A stretch of 64,000 nucleotides of DNA from Undaria pinnatifida (lineage: Eukaryota; Sar; Phaeophyceae; Laminariales; Alariaceae). The notes under the pieces are model-generated. The model was not told where the DNA came from, did not search any database, and saw only the letters and a list, made by a program, of their open reading frames with translations. The position numbers and the translations under genes were made by a program. The stretch lies in contig JABAKD010000026.1 in the NCBI GenBank assembly GCA_012845835.1, forward strand, positions 7,458,493-7,522,492, in the 5' to 3' direction. Shown here piece by piece: positions 21,326-31,186 of the stretch. Position 1 is the stretch's first letter; every line of letters begins with the position of its first letter.

Positions 21326-21526
21326 ATGGTCGAGGAGGAGGACGAGTCGTTGGATGCGCTGGAGTTTGAACTAAACCAGATGGGGCTTAGCGTGGAGGAC
21401 CTGCAGCCCCCCGAAGACGGGCACTTTGATCGTCGCGCTATGGCTAGAGTGGAGTCTGCGCGTATCATGTCGCGGAGGTTCATCGAGCGGGATAGGGTGA
21501 AGGACAGGATTAGCAACCAGACCAAG
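21326..21526 (+). CDS. Coiled-coil gene, exon 1
   Basis: The ATG at 21326 follows purine-rich GAAGAAGG. The exon ends at ACCAAG|GTGCGC in phase 0. It encodes 67 residues: an acidic Leu-rich start, PPEDGHFDRR, then helix (MARVESARIMSRRFIERDR). A later donor cannot be excluded. Confidence 0.65.
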
Positions 21527-24500
21527 GTGCGCGGTGCCACCAAACGGACGAACGGCACATATGTGATGCACGAGACTTGTATCGTGCGAAAAAGGGAAAC
21601 CTATCGGTATTTGTTCACCCCGTGTCTGCGTATGCACATACATCACATACAGAATATCTGGTACCAGGCACCTTGTTTTCGAGCGTCATCATACTGGCAT
21701 GCGGCTGCTGTTGTGTGGGCCAACTTTATTGTGTCATACAATGATATCGTGTCCCGTAAACGGGATAGGGCGAACGATAGGATTAGCACCTCCAGAAAAA
21801 GGTGCGGTGACACCACACGGACGATACGTGGTATACGATGTTCCATGAGATGTGTCGTGTCAATCAAAGCTATGTATCGAGTCAATCAAAGATAGAAGAT
21901 GCACTACAGCAGTAGTAGCTCTTCGTGTTCCAAGCGTCTCTAGGCTGCGTATATACTATGCACCTTGTACGTGCTGTATCATGTGCGACCGTTATAACTC
22001 CGAGCACATGATTCAACGTTGTTGCTGTATCATTCGTACATATGGTACATGTTGCGCATACAAGTATGCCGCACAAGGTATGATCGTCCTTGGTACGAGT
22101 AAGAGTAGACATGTAGGTACAGTACGTCAGGTTCTGGTGCGCCCACGCCACGGAATTACAAAGATGCCGGTGCGCATACACGCCCTGTAATTCAGCGCGC
22201 AGGGCACATTACGACCAGTGCTTCACTCATGTGGGTCCACCCCTTTGTTTATATCAAAGTAGAGCAGTAGTACTGTCATACCAGGTGTAGCTCTACAGCC
22301 GTATAGTAAGTGCCGTGTACCTAGTGCCTGGTATGTACAACAAATACGCAGGCAAGAAAGACTAATACAGTACGCAGTACCAGGTAGTCCACTGATTAGT
22401 CTATGCTCCAGCCGAATATGATCATAGTCGGTGCAAGTAACGGAACACCATACAAACACGCATCCGCCGCATGCTCTCTCAGCCCTTCAACCACGAACAT
22501 GTATGTACCGGTATCCACGCATTACAAATAACGCACCTGCATGCAGCTCGTCAACAAAAATACAACGAGTCCCACTACCCGAAACCTGTCCCTGAAAGCG
22601 GATATGTGTACGTAAAGTTTCCGTGCGCAGAACACCGGCGACCCCAGCGTTCTCTCGAAAAATACGGCATACAGTCTGCTTCAGTAAGCTTACGATTTAC
22701 AGTGCGCGCTAGGGTGCATGGGGAGGGGGGGGGGGGTCTGCTTTGTGTTATGGTATCCCCGTTTTCCCCCCATGTATTGTGTGGCGGCGTTATCATTATA
22801 ATAATCCCTGAGAGGCCGATTACTGATCCCCTCTGTGGTCAGAGCTCCAAATTCCAGGAAGGAAAGTTGAGCGCATTAACTCAAGTCAACATCGACATCT
22901 GCATAACAGCAGCAGTAGGGCCCGTCTCATGCTGCCCCGGCAGTACCCAAGGTACTGCCAGAGGAACGCCTTATCACTTGGCGCCGTCGTCAGGATATCT
23001 CACTTGCCTTTCCATTTGTCGTGCCTTGCCATCTAAAAATCCCGCTCTTGCTTGTTTTACGCTGGTAGTTTTTAGACATACATTCGTTCGTGGTCGCCCA
23101 TTTCCGATTTTTGCCAGATGGCCCGGAGACGATTACAAGAGAGCAAGCACAGGAAAGTCCAGAGCTGGGAGCGAAAGACGCACCGGAGCCCGTTTCTCAT
23201 TAACTTGCTCGCCGAGGTGCACAACTCTTGCCTACGTACTCGCGAATAGCAGTGTAGTGGTGATCATCAGTGCAGGCATTGTTATCCGTATAGTCATGAT
23301 TTTTATCGTAGTCGTGATTAACAGCTGCTCTTTTGCGATTCAAAAACGGTACAGTGTTGCTTGGCTGTCATGCCACCTTAGCACTGCCAAGAGTAATGAG
23401 ATATAATAAGAAGTATGTAGCATTCACGTCGGCCTTTTGTAAGCGACCTTCCTGATGGTGTGTATTGTCACCTCATTCGCGTCAAAACCCTTCGATTTAA
23501 ATCACCGTATAAATCTATGTAGAATGCCCATAGATCTCCGAGAGCACAGGCAGCATTCACGGTTTTTCTCTCCTCAACCTTGTTTAGACGTATCCTCTAC
23601 ATTTTAGTACGTTTGGTCCCGACGAGGTCGTACACCAATCCGTCGGTGTTTCCTGTTAACGGTACGGTGCCCGCCGACCTCGACTGCGTCGAGAGCAGCC
23701 TCGGCAATAACTACTAACCTATCTACATAGACTTTAGCTTGTTGCAGGAGTTCGACTTTAATCGGGGTGGATTGTCATAGCGTCATGGCGGGGTTATGTG
23801 CTGTTCGAGGCGTGCTACGGTGGAGATGACCATTTTGTTTTTGACCGACGGGGAGGATCCCGCCGAAATTGAGGAACCATGCATCAAAAATTTCAATCCT
23901 GTTATTTTCATATTATTTTTCGTCGTAGTTTACGGACTACGCAGACAACCGATCTCACGCAAAACTCTGTTCTTGGGCGACGTACATAGTTTCTCATATT
24001 GGAAACTGAGAACAAAGAAGGTAACCCCTCTGCTGGAGCATGTCTCGTGTCGGTAACCGCGTCGAGGCTTGAAGCAGGGGAAAAAAATGTCGACGAAAAT
24101 ATTGCGATTACACGATTACCCGATTACGGCGTTTGGCGCACGAAGCAGTCCCGCCTGCCCGAGTAGGTTGTGTGTTCGAACTGCATCATCAGGAGCTCTT
24201 CCTGGTTCCTGGTATAGGACAAGCGCGCAGGATGGTGATAGTCGTGGTGCTGTTTGTCGTTTTTTCTTCCGAAGCGGCTGGTTAGGTCGCGCGCGTCGCT
24301 TTTTGTGATCGGAAGACATGGGAGTCGTCACACAGTTGAACTTTCTGAGCTCCTAGCATGAGGAAGAGCTCAATTTCAACATCATCAACATCATCAACAT
24401 CATCAACATCATCCGTCATCACCATCATCACCCGAAACATGACTCGGAAGGCAATCCTTCGCGCAACCCGACCAATATTTCTATGCGCTACTAGTAATAA

Positions 24501-27500
24501 CAATAGCAATAACAATAACATTAACAATAACAATAACAATATAACAATAACAATAACAATATAACAACAACAATAACAATAACAACAATTCCCCACCCAA
24601 AGTAAAAATACCAACACTTACCATTATAGTGGACCAAAAATACGAACCTCCAAATAAAAACTCGTCTATATTGTATATTACAAGTACCAACAACGCAGCT
24701 TGCAAAGATGAGTATTGACCTGAAATTCTTTGAACTCACGGCTGACGTCCTTGAAATTTGTTTATAAAATAACATTGACAATAACAATAACAATAATAAT
24801 AACAATAATAACAATAACAACAACAATAACAATAACAATAACAATAACAATAACAATAATAATAACAATATAACAATAACAATAACAATAACAATAACAA
24901 TAACAATAACAATAACAATAACAATAACAATAACAATAACAATAGCAATAACAATAACAATAACAATAACAATAGCAATAACAATAACAATAACAATAAC
25001 AATAACAATAACAATAGCAATATAACAATAACAATAACAATAACAATAACAATAACAATAACAATAACAATAACAATAACAATAACAATAACAATAACAA
25101 TAACAATAGCAATAACAATAACAATAACAATAACAATAACAATAACAATAGCAATATAACAATAACAATGACAATAACAATTACAATAACAATAACAATA
25201 TCAGTCCTAAAACAAGTACACTCGTAAAATGATCGTACTTGAGGAGATAAACATCGACATTAATAGTTACACCAACAGCTGCAACCCCTACCGACGGCAC
25301 CATAGAGGGAAGAGGGATGGTGGATGGCTCATGGGTCCGAAAACGGTTAAGCGCAGGGCTAGTCCGTCGCCGTCGTCTCCATTCCAACGCCTGCCCAAAA
25401 CATGTGTTTCCCGAACAGAACGAACGACTAGATGAGGAGAACAGGGTGCGCTTGAAAGAGGAAACCCGCCAAGCAAGATTGCGAGAGAAGCGCAGGGAGG
25501 AAGCCAAGAACAACATCATATTGCAGGTGGGATGCCGTCTACAGCACAGGAAACCCGCCAAGAAAGAGAAATACTAACTATCAATAAACCAAACAGGAAT
25601 GTAAGAAGGTGCATGCTACACTAAATTCAGTATAGCGGGCGCCGAGTCTCCTATATTCCTGCATCTATCAGAAGGTGCGTTCTTACCTAACTTCAGTATA
25701 CCGACTCCCGAAATTCTTCTGTTCCTGAAAGTATCGGCCTGGCTTCTTTGTTACTCTGTTTCTTGTTGGGTTTCTTGTACTGTATTTGAGAGACGCCCAT
25801 CCTGCTCCACCAGGTGCAGGATCTGACCCGGTAGACTGCATCGCGTTTTTCAAGCCTCAAAACGCGTCTCGTCGAACGCCGTAGTGCGGTACAGCAGTGT
25901 ACCCTGCTAGGCTATAGACCCGCGCAATAAGAAAAAATACAATCTGAACAGGGCCTAAAAATGCTGTTGTTTTGCCAACCTTGATCAACCTCGAGCATAG
26001 CCTATTTTTAAAAACTCCAACAATGTCAGCTGTGAGTTTGACAAGTTCAGAGTTTGACAAGTTTTAGAGCCGATACTCACCTTTGCAAGCTGCGTAATAC
26101 ACCGGTCGCTTGTTTTCAGTAAGTTGTTCACGAGTCAAAATGTAACCACTACAAGTAGTAACAGTAATAGTAGTGAATGCAGTGAACTCTGATGAATGCA
26201 AACACATCAACGTGCTTGACGTGTTGGGTAACATGAAAATGAATTTGTTGATGTAATATTTTTCGAAAATTAAAAATACACTCCAGCTGTGAGATCGAGG
26301 ATTTCGTCGAAAGTCGTGTTTGCAAGCTGTGTGTGGTACTCTAATCGCGCGTGTTACAGGGTGTGTGTCCTCATGAAAGGTATGGGTCGGCGACTCTCCT
26401 TAGTGCTAGTTGGTACCAGGATCAACAGGGTGGTATAGGACATAGTGTAGCGCTTGCCGGTGAGCACGATTCATCAATTCGTAGCGTCCTCTAAATAGCG
26501 AGCCTGACGTTCACATTGCGTTATTTCTCTTCGGGGCTATGCTGTGCTCGTTGTCCCAATTGATGTCACGTGTGCGGGTTGCAAGCACTATTATACAAGA
26601 TACCTGATAGTCTCGCATCTCCGTTAGAAAAAAAACATGTAATTAACACGGTAAACATGCTCAACCCGCGCATATCGCATCGCGGGCGTGTAGGCACGTT
26701 TCAACCCCTTTCGGGGCTTCAGACAGACGAACAAGTCCGAATATGTCTTCGACTACTGCGTCGGCAGCATGAAGCAGCCCGGGCTCATAACCTACCGAGG
26801 CAGGGCGTGTGGCCGAATTACTGTGTAAAGATATTTACCACACGCGCATCATGGTGACCTTTACGCTGCCGCACGCTCTTCGTAGTCGCTTGTTACGGTA
26901 ATTTCGCCCTCGTCTTGTGTTTTTATCGGAATATACGGGTCCCGTATTAATTGTGCCCCGTATCGTTGAATGAATATTGATGAGCCGCCACGGGGGTCAT
27001 TAAAACTCCAGCGATCATGACGCCGCGGCAAAAATCTCCGATGTAGGGTGCCGCTATGACGTCGAGATGCGTAACGGCAGCCAGTGCTGATTAAATCGGT
27101 TGAAAGCTTTGGGTTATATCCGAGGTCTAGACTTGGCAGCCAGACCGACCGCGAATGGTGCTTTTGTTGGACATGCAACATCACCACTGAGTTGTCAGCA
27201 GCCGCGATGGATAGCTCAGTCATTGCAGCGCATATTTACTAATGACGTACTCCTTCCGTGGTTGGCAGCACCGGCAGCAGCAGCAGGAGTTAATCCATCG
27301 CGTGTACTATCAATAGGCCGACTGATAACTCAGTGGTTGTGGTGCATACCTAACATATCCCCCTTGTGGTTGGCCGCAGCGGCGGCAGCAGCGGAAGGAG
27401 CTCATCAATCGCGTGCGCTAGGCTGGCTGATAACCTAGTGATTGTGGTACATGTTTGAAAAATTTCCCTCCCGTGGTTCGAGGCAGCGGTAGCAGCCCAG

Positions 27501-30500
27501 CACGAGCGAAATCCAATCCATCGCGTGCACTAGAATGAAAGAAAACATTCAAGACTTCGACGGAAAAGCGAGAAGAGGGCGTAATAGATGCCAGAGGTTT
27601 CCCCGCTCCGTCCGCACAGACGCCTTTCCGTTGTACTAATATTAATGGTGAGTCATCCCACGCTGGAGGTGCAGCGGAAGATTTCTGGTCTCCTAACGTG
27701 AGCTCTTCAATATCTCACCATCACCATCATCATCATCACCATCACCGTCACCGTCACCATCACCATCACCCGAAACATGACTTCGAAGGCATTCGTTTGT
27801 GCAATCCGACCAACCCTTCTATGCGCTAGCCCGAAAAAGATCTACCGGAAAAATGGTTGGACTAACGGGTAGTTCTTCACTTGAGGAGGTCAACCAAGCA
27901 GAATGCCACAAAAAAAAGTGAAACCCCTATTATGATACCGTGCTACCGTGGAATGACTCTAGTGTACGTAGGGTGAAAAACATCACGGATTTCCACCTCA
28001 TTCGAGGGAGACATACTGAGGCAAGAGTGATATTTTATACTTCGGTATTTTCCAACTGTTCTACAAACACGGACCCTAACTGTGTTGTATCAAGGCATTT
28101 ACAGAATTACCCAGTTGGAGGCGCTGCGTGGTAAGAAGCGAGCCATCATCGAAAAAGAGTGGTGTCTCAAGGCGTTGCAACACACCATGACGACAGATGT
28201 AGGACCTATACATTCAATATCTTGATCGTGACCTATTCGACGTGCTGTGCTGTATCCAGGCGTTGACAGAATCGTCCGATTTGGAGGCGTTACGCCGGGA
28301 GAAGCGCGCTATCATTGAGGAGGAGCGTTGTCTTAAGGCGTTGGTGGATATCGAGAAAAGCTCCGGCCACCGCAAGGCCCAGATGCTCGCGGCCCTGCGG
28401 GCGGAGAAGCAGCGACACGCAACCAAGGCAGAACACCGTCGGAAACGCTTTACCGAGTCGCTGGAGAGGCACTTCCAGAAAGAAGCCGAGGTGCTGCGGG
28501 AAAAGCACGGCGTGCCCCCAAGGTTGGTGATGAACGAACCCCGTGTTATGATAGTTGTAGTGCACGAACAAGTCCATCATAACACACCTTGCATGGGCGG
28601 GGTATCTCCAAAGTGTAAGAGAGCCGAGCCATAGGCTAAGAACGCTATCGCTGCTTGTGAACTCGAACGATTTTATCGATTACGGCAACAAACCGTGGAC
28701 GCCGCCTTCTGAGACCACAATCAGGACATTGCCCCTACAATTAGATTATTGCCCTGCAAAGCTTTTGCTAGTATTTATACCCCCTGCATACACACGGCGC
28801 ACCGCACCTTGACCTAGGCAGCTAGTTTGACTCTCACAACCATTCGCACTACCCTACGAAGCGTTCACTACCACGACCCATGTAAAGATACGGCACGCCC
28901 CACCCGATACAGCCACTTTCACCCCCTCACGCCCATCAATGCCTTCATCTCAAAAAGCCACTTTGTGTCTCACGCCCATCCGCCCTCCCCTACGAAGCGC
29001 TTACTACTACGCCCCCCCCTGCAAATATACGGTGAATCCCGTCCAAGAGAAGCCGCTTTGACTCTCGCGCCCCTCCATGCCCTCATCCCAAAAAGCCATT
29101 TTGACCCCGGCGTCCATCCATACCCTCGTTCCAGAAAGCCGCTTTGGTTCTCACACCCATCCACGCCCTCAATCGGGAAAGGAATTTTGACTCGCACACT
29201 CATCCGCACTGCCTTACGAAATTAACACAGCCCACCCTCTCCCAGGAAATGAATTTGACCCTCATGGCCATCCACGTCCTCGCCCCAGACAGACAATGTA
29301 CTTATGATGCCTATCCATTGCCTTCATCTCAGATAGCTATTTTGATTCTGACACCTGTTCATGCCTTCATCTCAGAACGCCATCGCCACTCTCATCCCCA
29401 CCCATGCTCCCATCCAGAAATATTATTTGACTCTGGCGCCTATCCATGCCCTTATATCAGAAAACCCTTTTGGCTCTCACGCCCATCGTTCCCCTCGTTC
29501 TAGAAGGACAGTTCGACTCTCGCGGCAATCCATGCTCTTATCCCAGAAACCCACTTTGACTCTCACGCCCATCCATGCCCGCGCCCCAGAGCTCTCATGC
29601 CCATCTATGCTCTCATCTCAGAGAGCCAGATTGAGTCTCACGCCCATCCACGCCCTCATCTCAGAGAGCCAGAATGACGCTCACGCCCATCCATGCCCTC
29701 GTGTCTTGTGTCCGCTTCCGTTTCCAACCTACCGGCAGGGGTGACGAGGCCTTCACTTCGTTCAGCGGTTCGAGGTGATCATAGACGAAACGGTTGTGTC
29801 ATAGGCGGCGGCGGTTTCGCAAGTGACATCGGCGGATATAAGTGAGCATAGATAAAAATGGATGTTGTGTCACACGTGACGATGTCGCGTTGACTAGGTT
29901 GAGCAGGTCTAAGGAGTCTAAGGGGTCTAAGAGAGCACGGACAAGATGGCGGTTGTGTCACCGTTGGCGGTGTCAGCCGTGTCACAGGTCACAGCGGCAG
30001 CGGAAGCAGGGTCGCTCTCAAGGCGTTTTTGGTCAGCGACCCTCGCAAGTGGCTAAGGCACCGTGTTTGGTGCTTTCCAGTTTTACGATGAGAATCGCCA
30101 TAGAAGTGCAAAAAGCCGCCAAAAAGTCTTTGGGTTTATTCTCGAGAATCGGGGTGTAACGTCCTCCCTGCCACAGCCTTGGTCACGTCGATAAAATGGT
30201 TGTGTCACAAGTGGCGGTGTCACAAGTGACAGCGGCGGCCGTGGAAGCTCGGTTCTTTTTTCAGCTCTCGACGAATTCTCTACCTGGTGACCATACATAG
30301 CTGGATGCCGCAGCGACTGGGCTAATACGAAGTATAGCTGTTGCGCCGCGCGTGTATTGCGATGTGATGTGCTACTGTAGTTTGATTTCGTAACGAGACG
30401 TAAATCTGTCTTTTAGTCGCGGTTTTCATGCTGATGGCTGTGGGCTTACAGCTACGGCTTTGTGCGTTTCAAAGATGTACGCGAACGGCGTACACTCATG

Positions 30501-31002
30501 TTTCCTGTGTTTCTTAGCCGGTGATCCTCACCACTTTTATCCCCACTGATTGCATCGGGCGTTGTGCTAAGCGTTACTGTAGTGGGCTAATTGGTCGAAG
30601 GTCAGCTGTAAAGTCTGTACGATACAAGGGCAGACCAAAGGGGTCACACAGTCGCTATCAGCTGTTGTTACGAATCTTGCGACTTGTCATGCCCGAAGTC
30701 GAACGCCCTCTTAAACGCGTTGGGTTGACAACATCCAAGGCAATCTAGGTCACCGACTGCATTTTGCTTTTGTTTATGAGGAATGGTCTTGTCCTCCCTG
30801 ACGTCGAACTCCTTTGTGAACCTTACTTTTCGACGTCAGTTAGCTATTGCATCGTTCCGGCCTTTGATGCTTTAACTCCTATTTTTCGAGGTATTGTTCC
30901 ATATCCAGATTTAGTGGAGTCTGTCCTGTGACCACAGACTTGGATTATGGCAATGAGTTAATGAGATTAAAAAAAAAACAAGGACACCCGCCCCCTCTGT
31001 GA
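21326..31002 (+). CDS. Unidentified charged coiled-coil protein (split gene)
   Basis: Exons 21326-21526, 25419-25526 and 28260-28522 join in phase to give about 190 residues. The first 67 are acidic (MVEEEDESLDALEFELNQMG). The rest is nearly continuous Arg/Lys/Glu/Ala helix (RLREKRREEAKNN, EALRREKRAIIEEERCLKAL, LRAEKQRHATKAEHRR) ending at EKHGVPPR. I do not recognise a family. Its divergent neighbour is calcyphosin-like, which makes a cytoskeletal or flagellar role possible, but nothing in the sequence proves it. A further exon is needed after 28522, and 30909-31002 is a phase-compatible candidate. Intron 1 carries the (AACAAT)n array. Decayed copies of parts of exons lie close to each recognised exon. 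Confidence 0.6.
21740..21860 (+). pseudogene. Decayed partial copy of coiled-coil exon 1
   Basis: Resembles 21450-21570 (CGGGATAGGG-GAACGATAGGATTAGC-ACC, GGTGCGGTG-CACCA-ACGGACGA). It includes the region of the donor site, 240 bp into the intron. Confidence 0.65.
22471..23406 (+). CDS. Hypothetical 311-residue open frame in an intron
   Basis: An uninterrupted ATG-to-stop frame with no recognised domain. It spans a G11 run and ends in a hydrophobic Val/Ile stretch. Composition is irregular and no neighbour suggests a function. It lies in intron 1 of the coiled-coil gene. It may be chance, since simple repeats lower stop density, or a relic of a mobile element. Confidence 0.15.
   Translation: MLSQPFNHEHVCTGIHALQITHLHAARQQKYNESHYPKPVPESGYVYVKFPCAEHRRPQRSLEKYGIQSASVSLRFTVRARVHGEGGGGLLCVMVSPFSPHVLCGGVIIIIIPERPITDPLCGQSSKFQEGKLSALTQVNIDICITAAVGPVSCCPGSTQGTARGTPYHLAPSSGYLTCLSICRALPSKNPALACFTLVVFRHTFVRGRPFPIFARWPGDDYKRASTGKSRAGSERRTGARFSLTCSPRCTTLAYVLANSSVVVIISAGIVIRIVMIFIVVVINSCSFAIQKRYSVAWLSCHLSTAKSNEI
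24345..24490 (+). repeat. Dispersed repeat with CATCAC/CATCAA tract (3 copies)
   Basis: Shares CACCCGAAACATGACT...GAAGGCA, CCGACCAA and TTCTATGCGCTA with 27700-27830 (plus) and with 8370-8480 (minus, CATCAC tract as GATGATGGT). Each copy lies in an intron. Confidence 0.75.
24499..25203. repeat. (AACAAT)n arrays
   Basis: Two blocks, 24499-24592 and 24772-25203, of AACAAT/ACAATA units with occasional TAGC and ATAACAAT changes, separated by 180 bp of unique sequence. They lie in intron 1 of the coiled-coil gene. Leu-rich open frames on the minus strand are repeat artefacts. Confidence 0.95.
25419..25526 (+). CDS. Coiled-coil gene, exon 2
   Basis: Acceptor CCGAACAG|AAC, donor TTGCAG|GTGGGA, both phase 0. 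It encodes 36 residues of charged helix (NERLDEENRVRLKEETRQ). The charge pattern continues smoothly from exon 1 and into exon 3. Confidence 0.65.
26253..26445 (+). repeat. ~190-bp dispersed repeat module (8 copies in window)
   Basis: Core ACACTCCAGCTGTGAGATCG, TTGCAAGCTGTGTGTG, GTGTGTCCTCAT and GTCGGCGACTC, ending near CAACAGGGTG. Other copies: 42920-43105 (-), 52108-52290 (+), 53735-53780 (+, partial), 54445-54735 (+), 55215-55355 (-), 57205-57285 (-), 58005-58520 (-). It forms the edge of the G-rich repeats but also occurs alone. Confidence 0.85.
27195..27540 (+). repeat. Three tandem tRNA-like units of ~115 bp
   Basis: Each unit has an A-box-like start (GGATAGCTCAGTCATTGCAG, CTGATAACTCAGTGGTTG, CTGATAACCTAGTGATTG), then about 45 bp later a B-box-like GTGGTTGGCAGC / GTGGTTCGAGGC, then a GCA-rich tract and CCATCGCGTG. 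They look like SINE heads in tandem rather than functional tRNAs: no acceptor stem pairs. Confidence 0.55.
28083..28185 (+). pseudogene. Decayed partial copy of coiled-coil exon 3
   Basis: TTGTATCAAGGCATTTACAG, TTGGAGGCGCTGCG, AAGCG-GCCATCATCGA and TGTCTCAAGGCGTTG match exon 3 from just before its acceptor. It lies 75 bp upstream of the real exon. The acceptor CAG is changed to CAAG. Confidence 0.8.
28260..28522 (+). CDS. Coiled-coil gene, exon 3
   Basis: Acceptor TGTATCCAG|GCG and donor CCCCAAG|GTTGGT (phase 2). It encodes 87 residues of charged helix (ALTES...LEALRREKRAIIEEER) ending EAEVLREKHGVPP. A decayed copy of its first 100 bp lies immediately upstream at 28083-28185. Confidence 0.7.
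28830..29705. repeat. ~50-bp minisatellite array
   Basis: Degenerate units of the form TTTGACTCTCACGCCCATCC-ATGCCCTCATCTCAGAAAGCC, about 16 copies, between the coiled-coil gene's exon 3 and its possible last exon. Confidence 0.85.
29785..30250. repeat. Degenerate GGTTGTGTCAC...GGCGGTGTCAC repeat
   Basis: GGTTGTGTCA followed by GTGGCGGTGTCA-like blocks recurs about four times, with a TCTAAGGAGTCTAAGGGG run at about 29910. No gene is seen. Confidence 0.65.
30909..31002 (+). CDS. Candidate last exon of the coiled-coil gene
   Basis: Acceptor TTCCATATCCAG|A follows a T-rich stretch, and one carried base gives the phase required by exon 3. It would add RFSGVCPVTTDLDYGNELMR and a Lys-rich end before TGA at 31000-31002. 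The CutC stop lies about 105 bp beyond, on the other strand. Other acceptors in 28.5-31 kb are possible. Confidence 0.3.
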
Positions 31003-31106
31003 GGCAAAGTTTCACATTTCGACTACGGGGTATTTTAATTATCGTTTCGGAAGCGGAAACCCGCGTGGTGACCACACATTTTGAAATATCTGCAATGTCC
31101 ACGGTG

Positions 31107-31186
31107 TCAGGACCCCTTGATGGCCAGCGTCTCGAGCATTTCGGACACGCGACGAGCACTGGCTCGCTTGAGCCCTGCGCCGCAAC
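31107..31186 (-). CDS. cutC: cutC exon 8 (C-terminus)
   Basis: A strong acceptor (T7GTTTTCGCACAG type) precedes 31186. Two carried bases complete phase 1 from exon 7. It encodes CGAGLKRASARRVSEML plus ETLAIKGS and TGA at 31107-31109, resembling the closing helix of CutC. Confidence 0.75.

Noticed and set aside
24482-25180. Leu-rich and Cys/Tyr-rich open frames on the minus strand
   Set aside because: Direct translation of the (AACAAT)n arrays; no start context, and in an intron.
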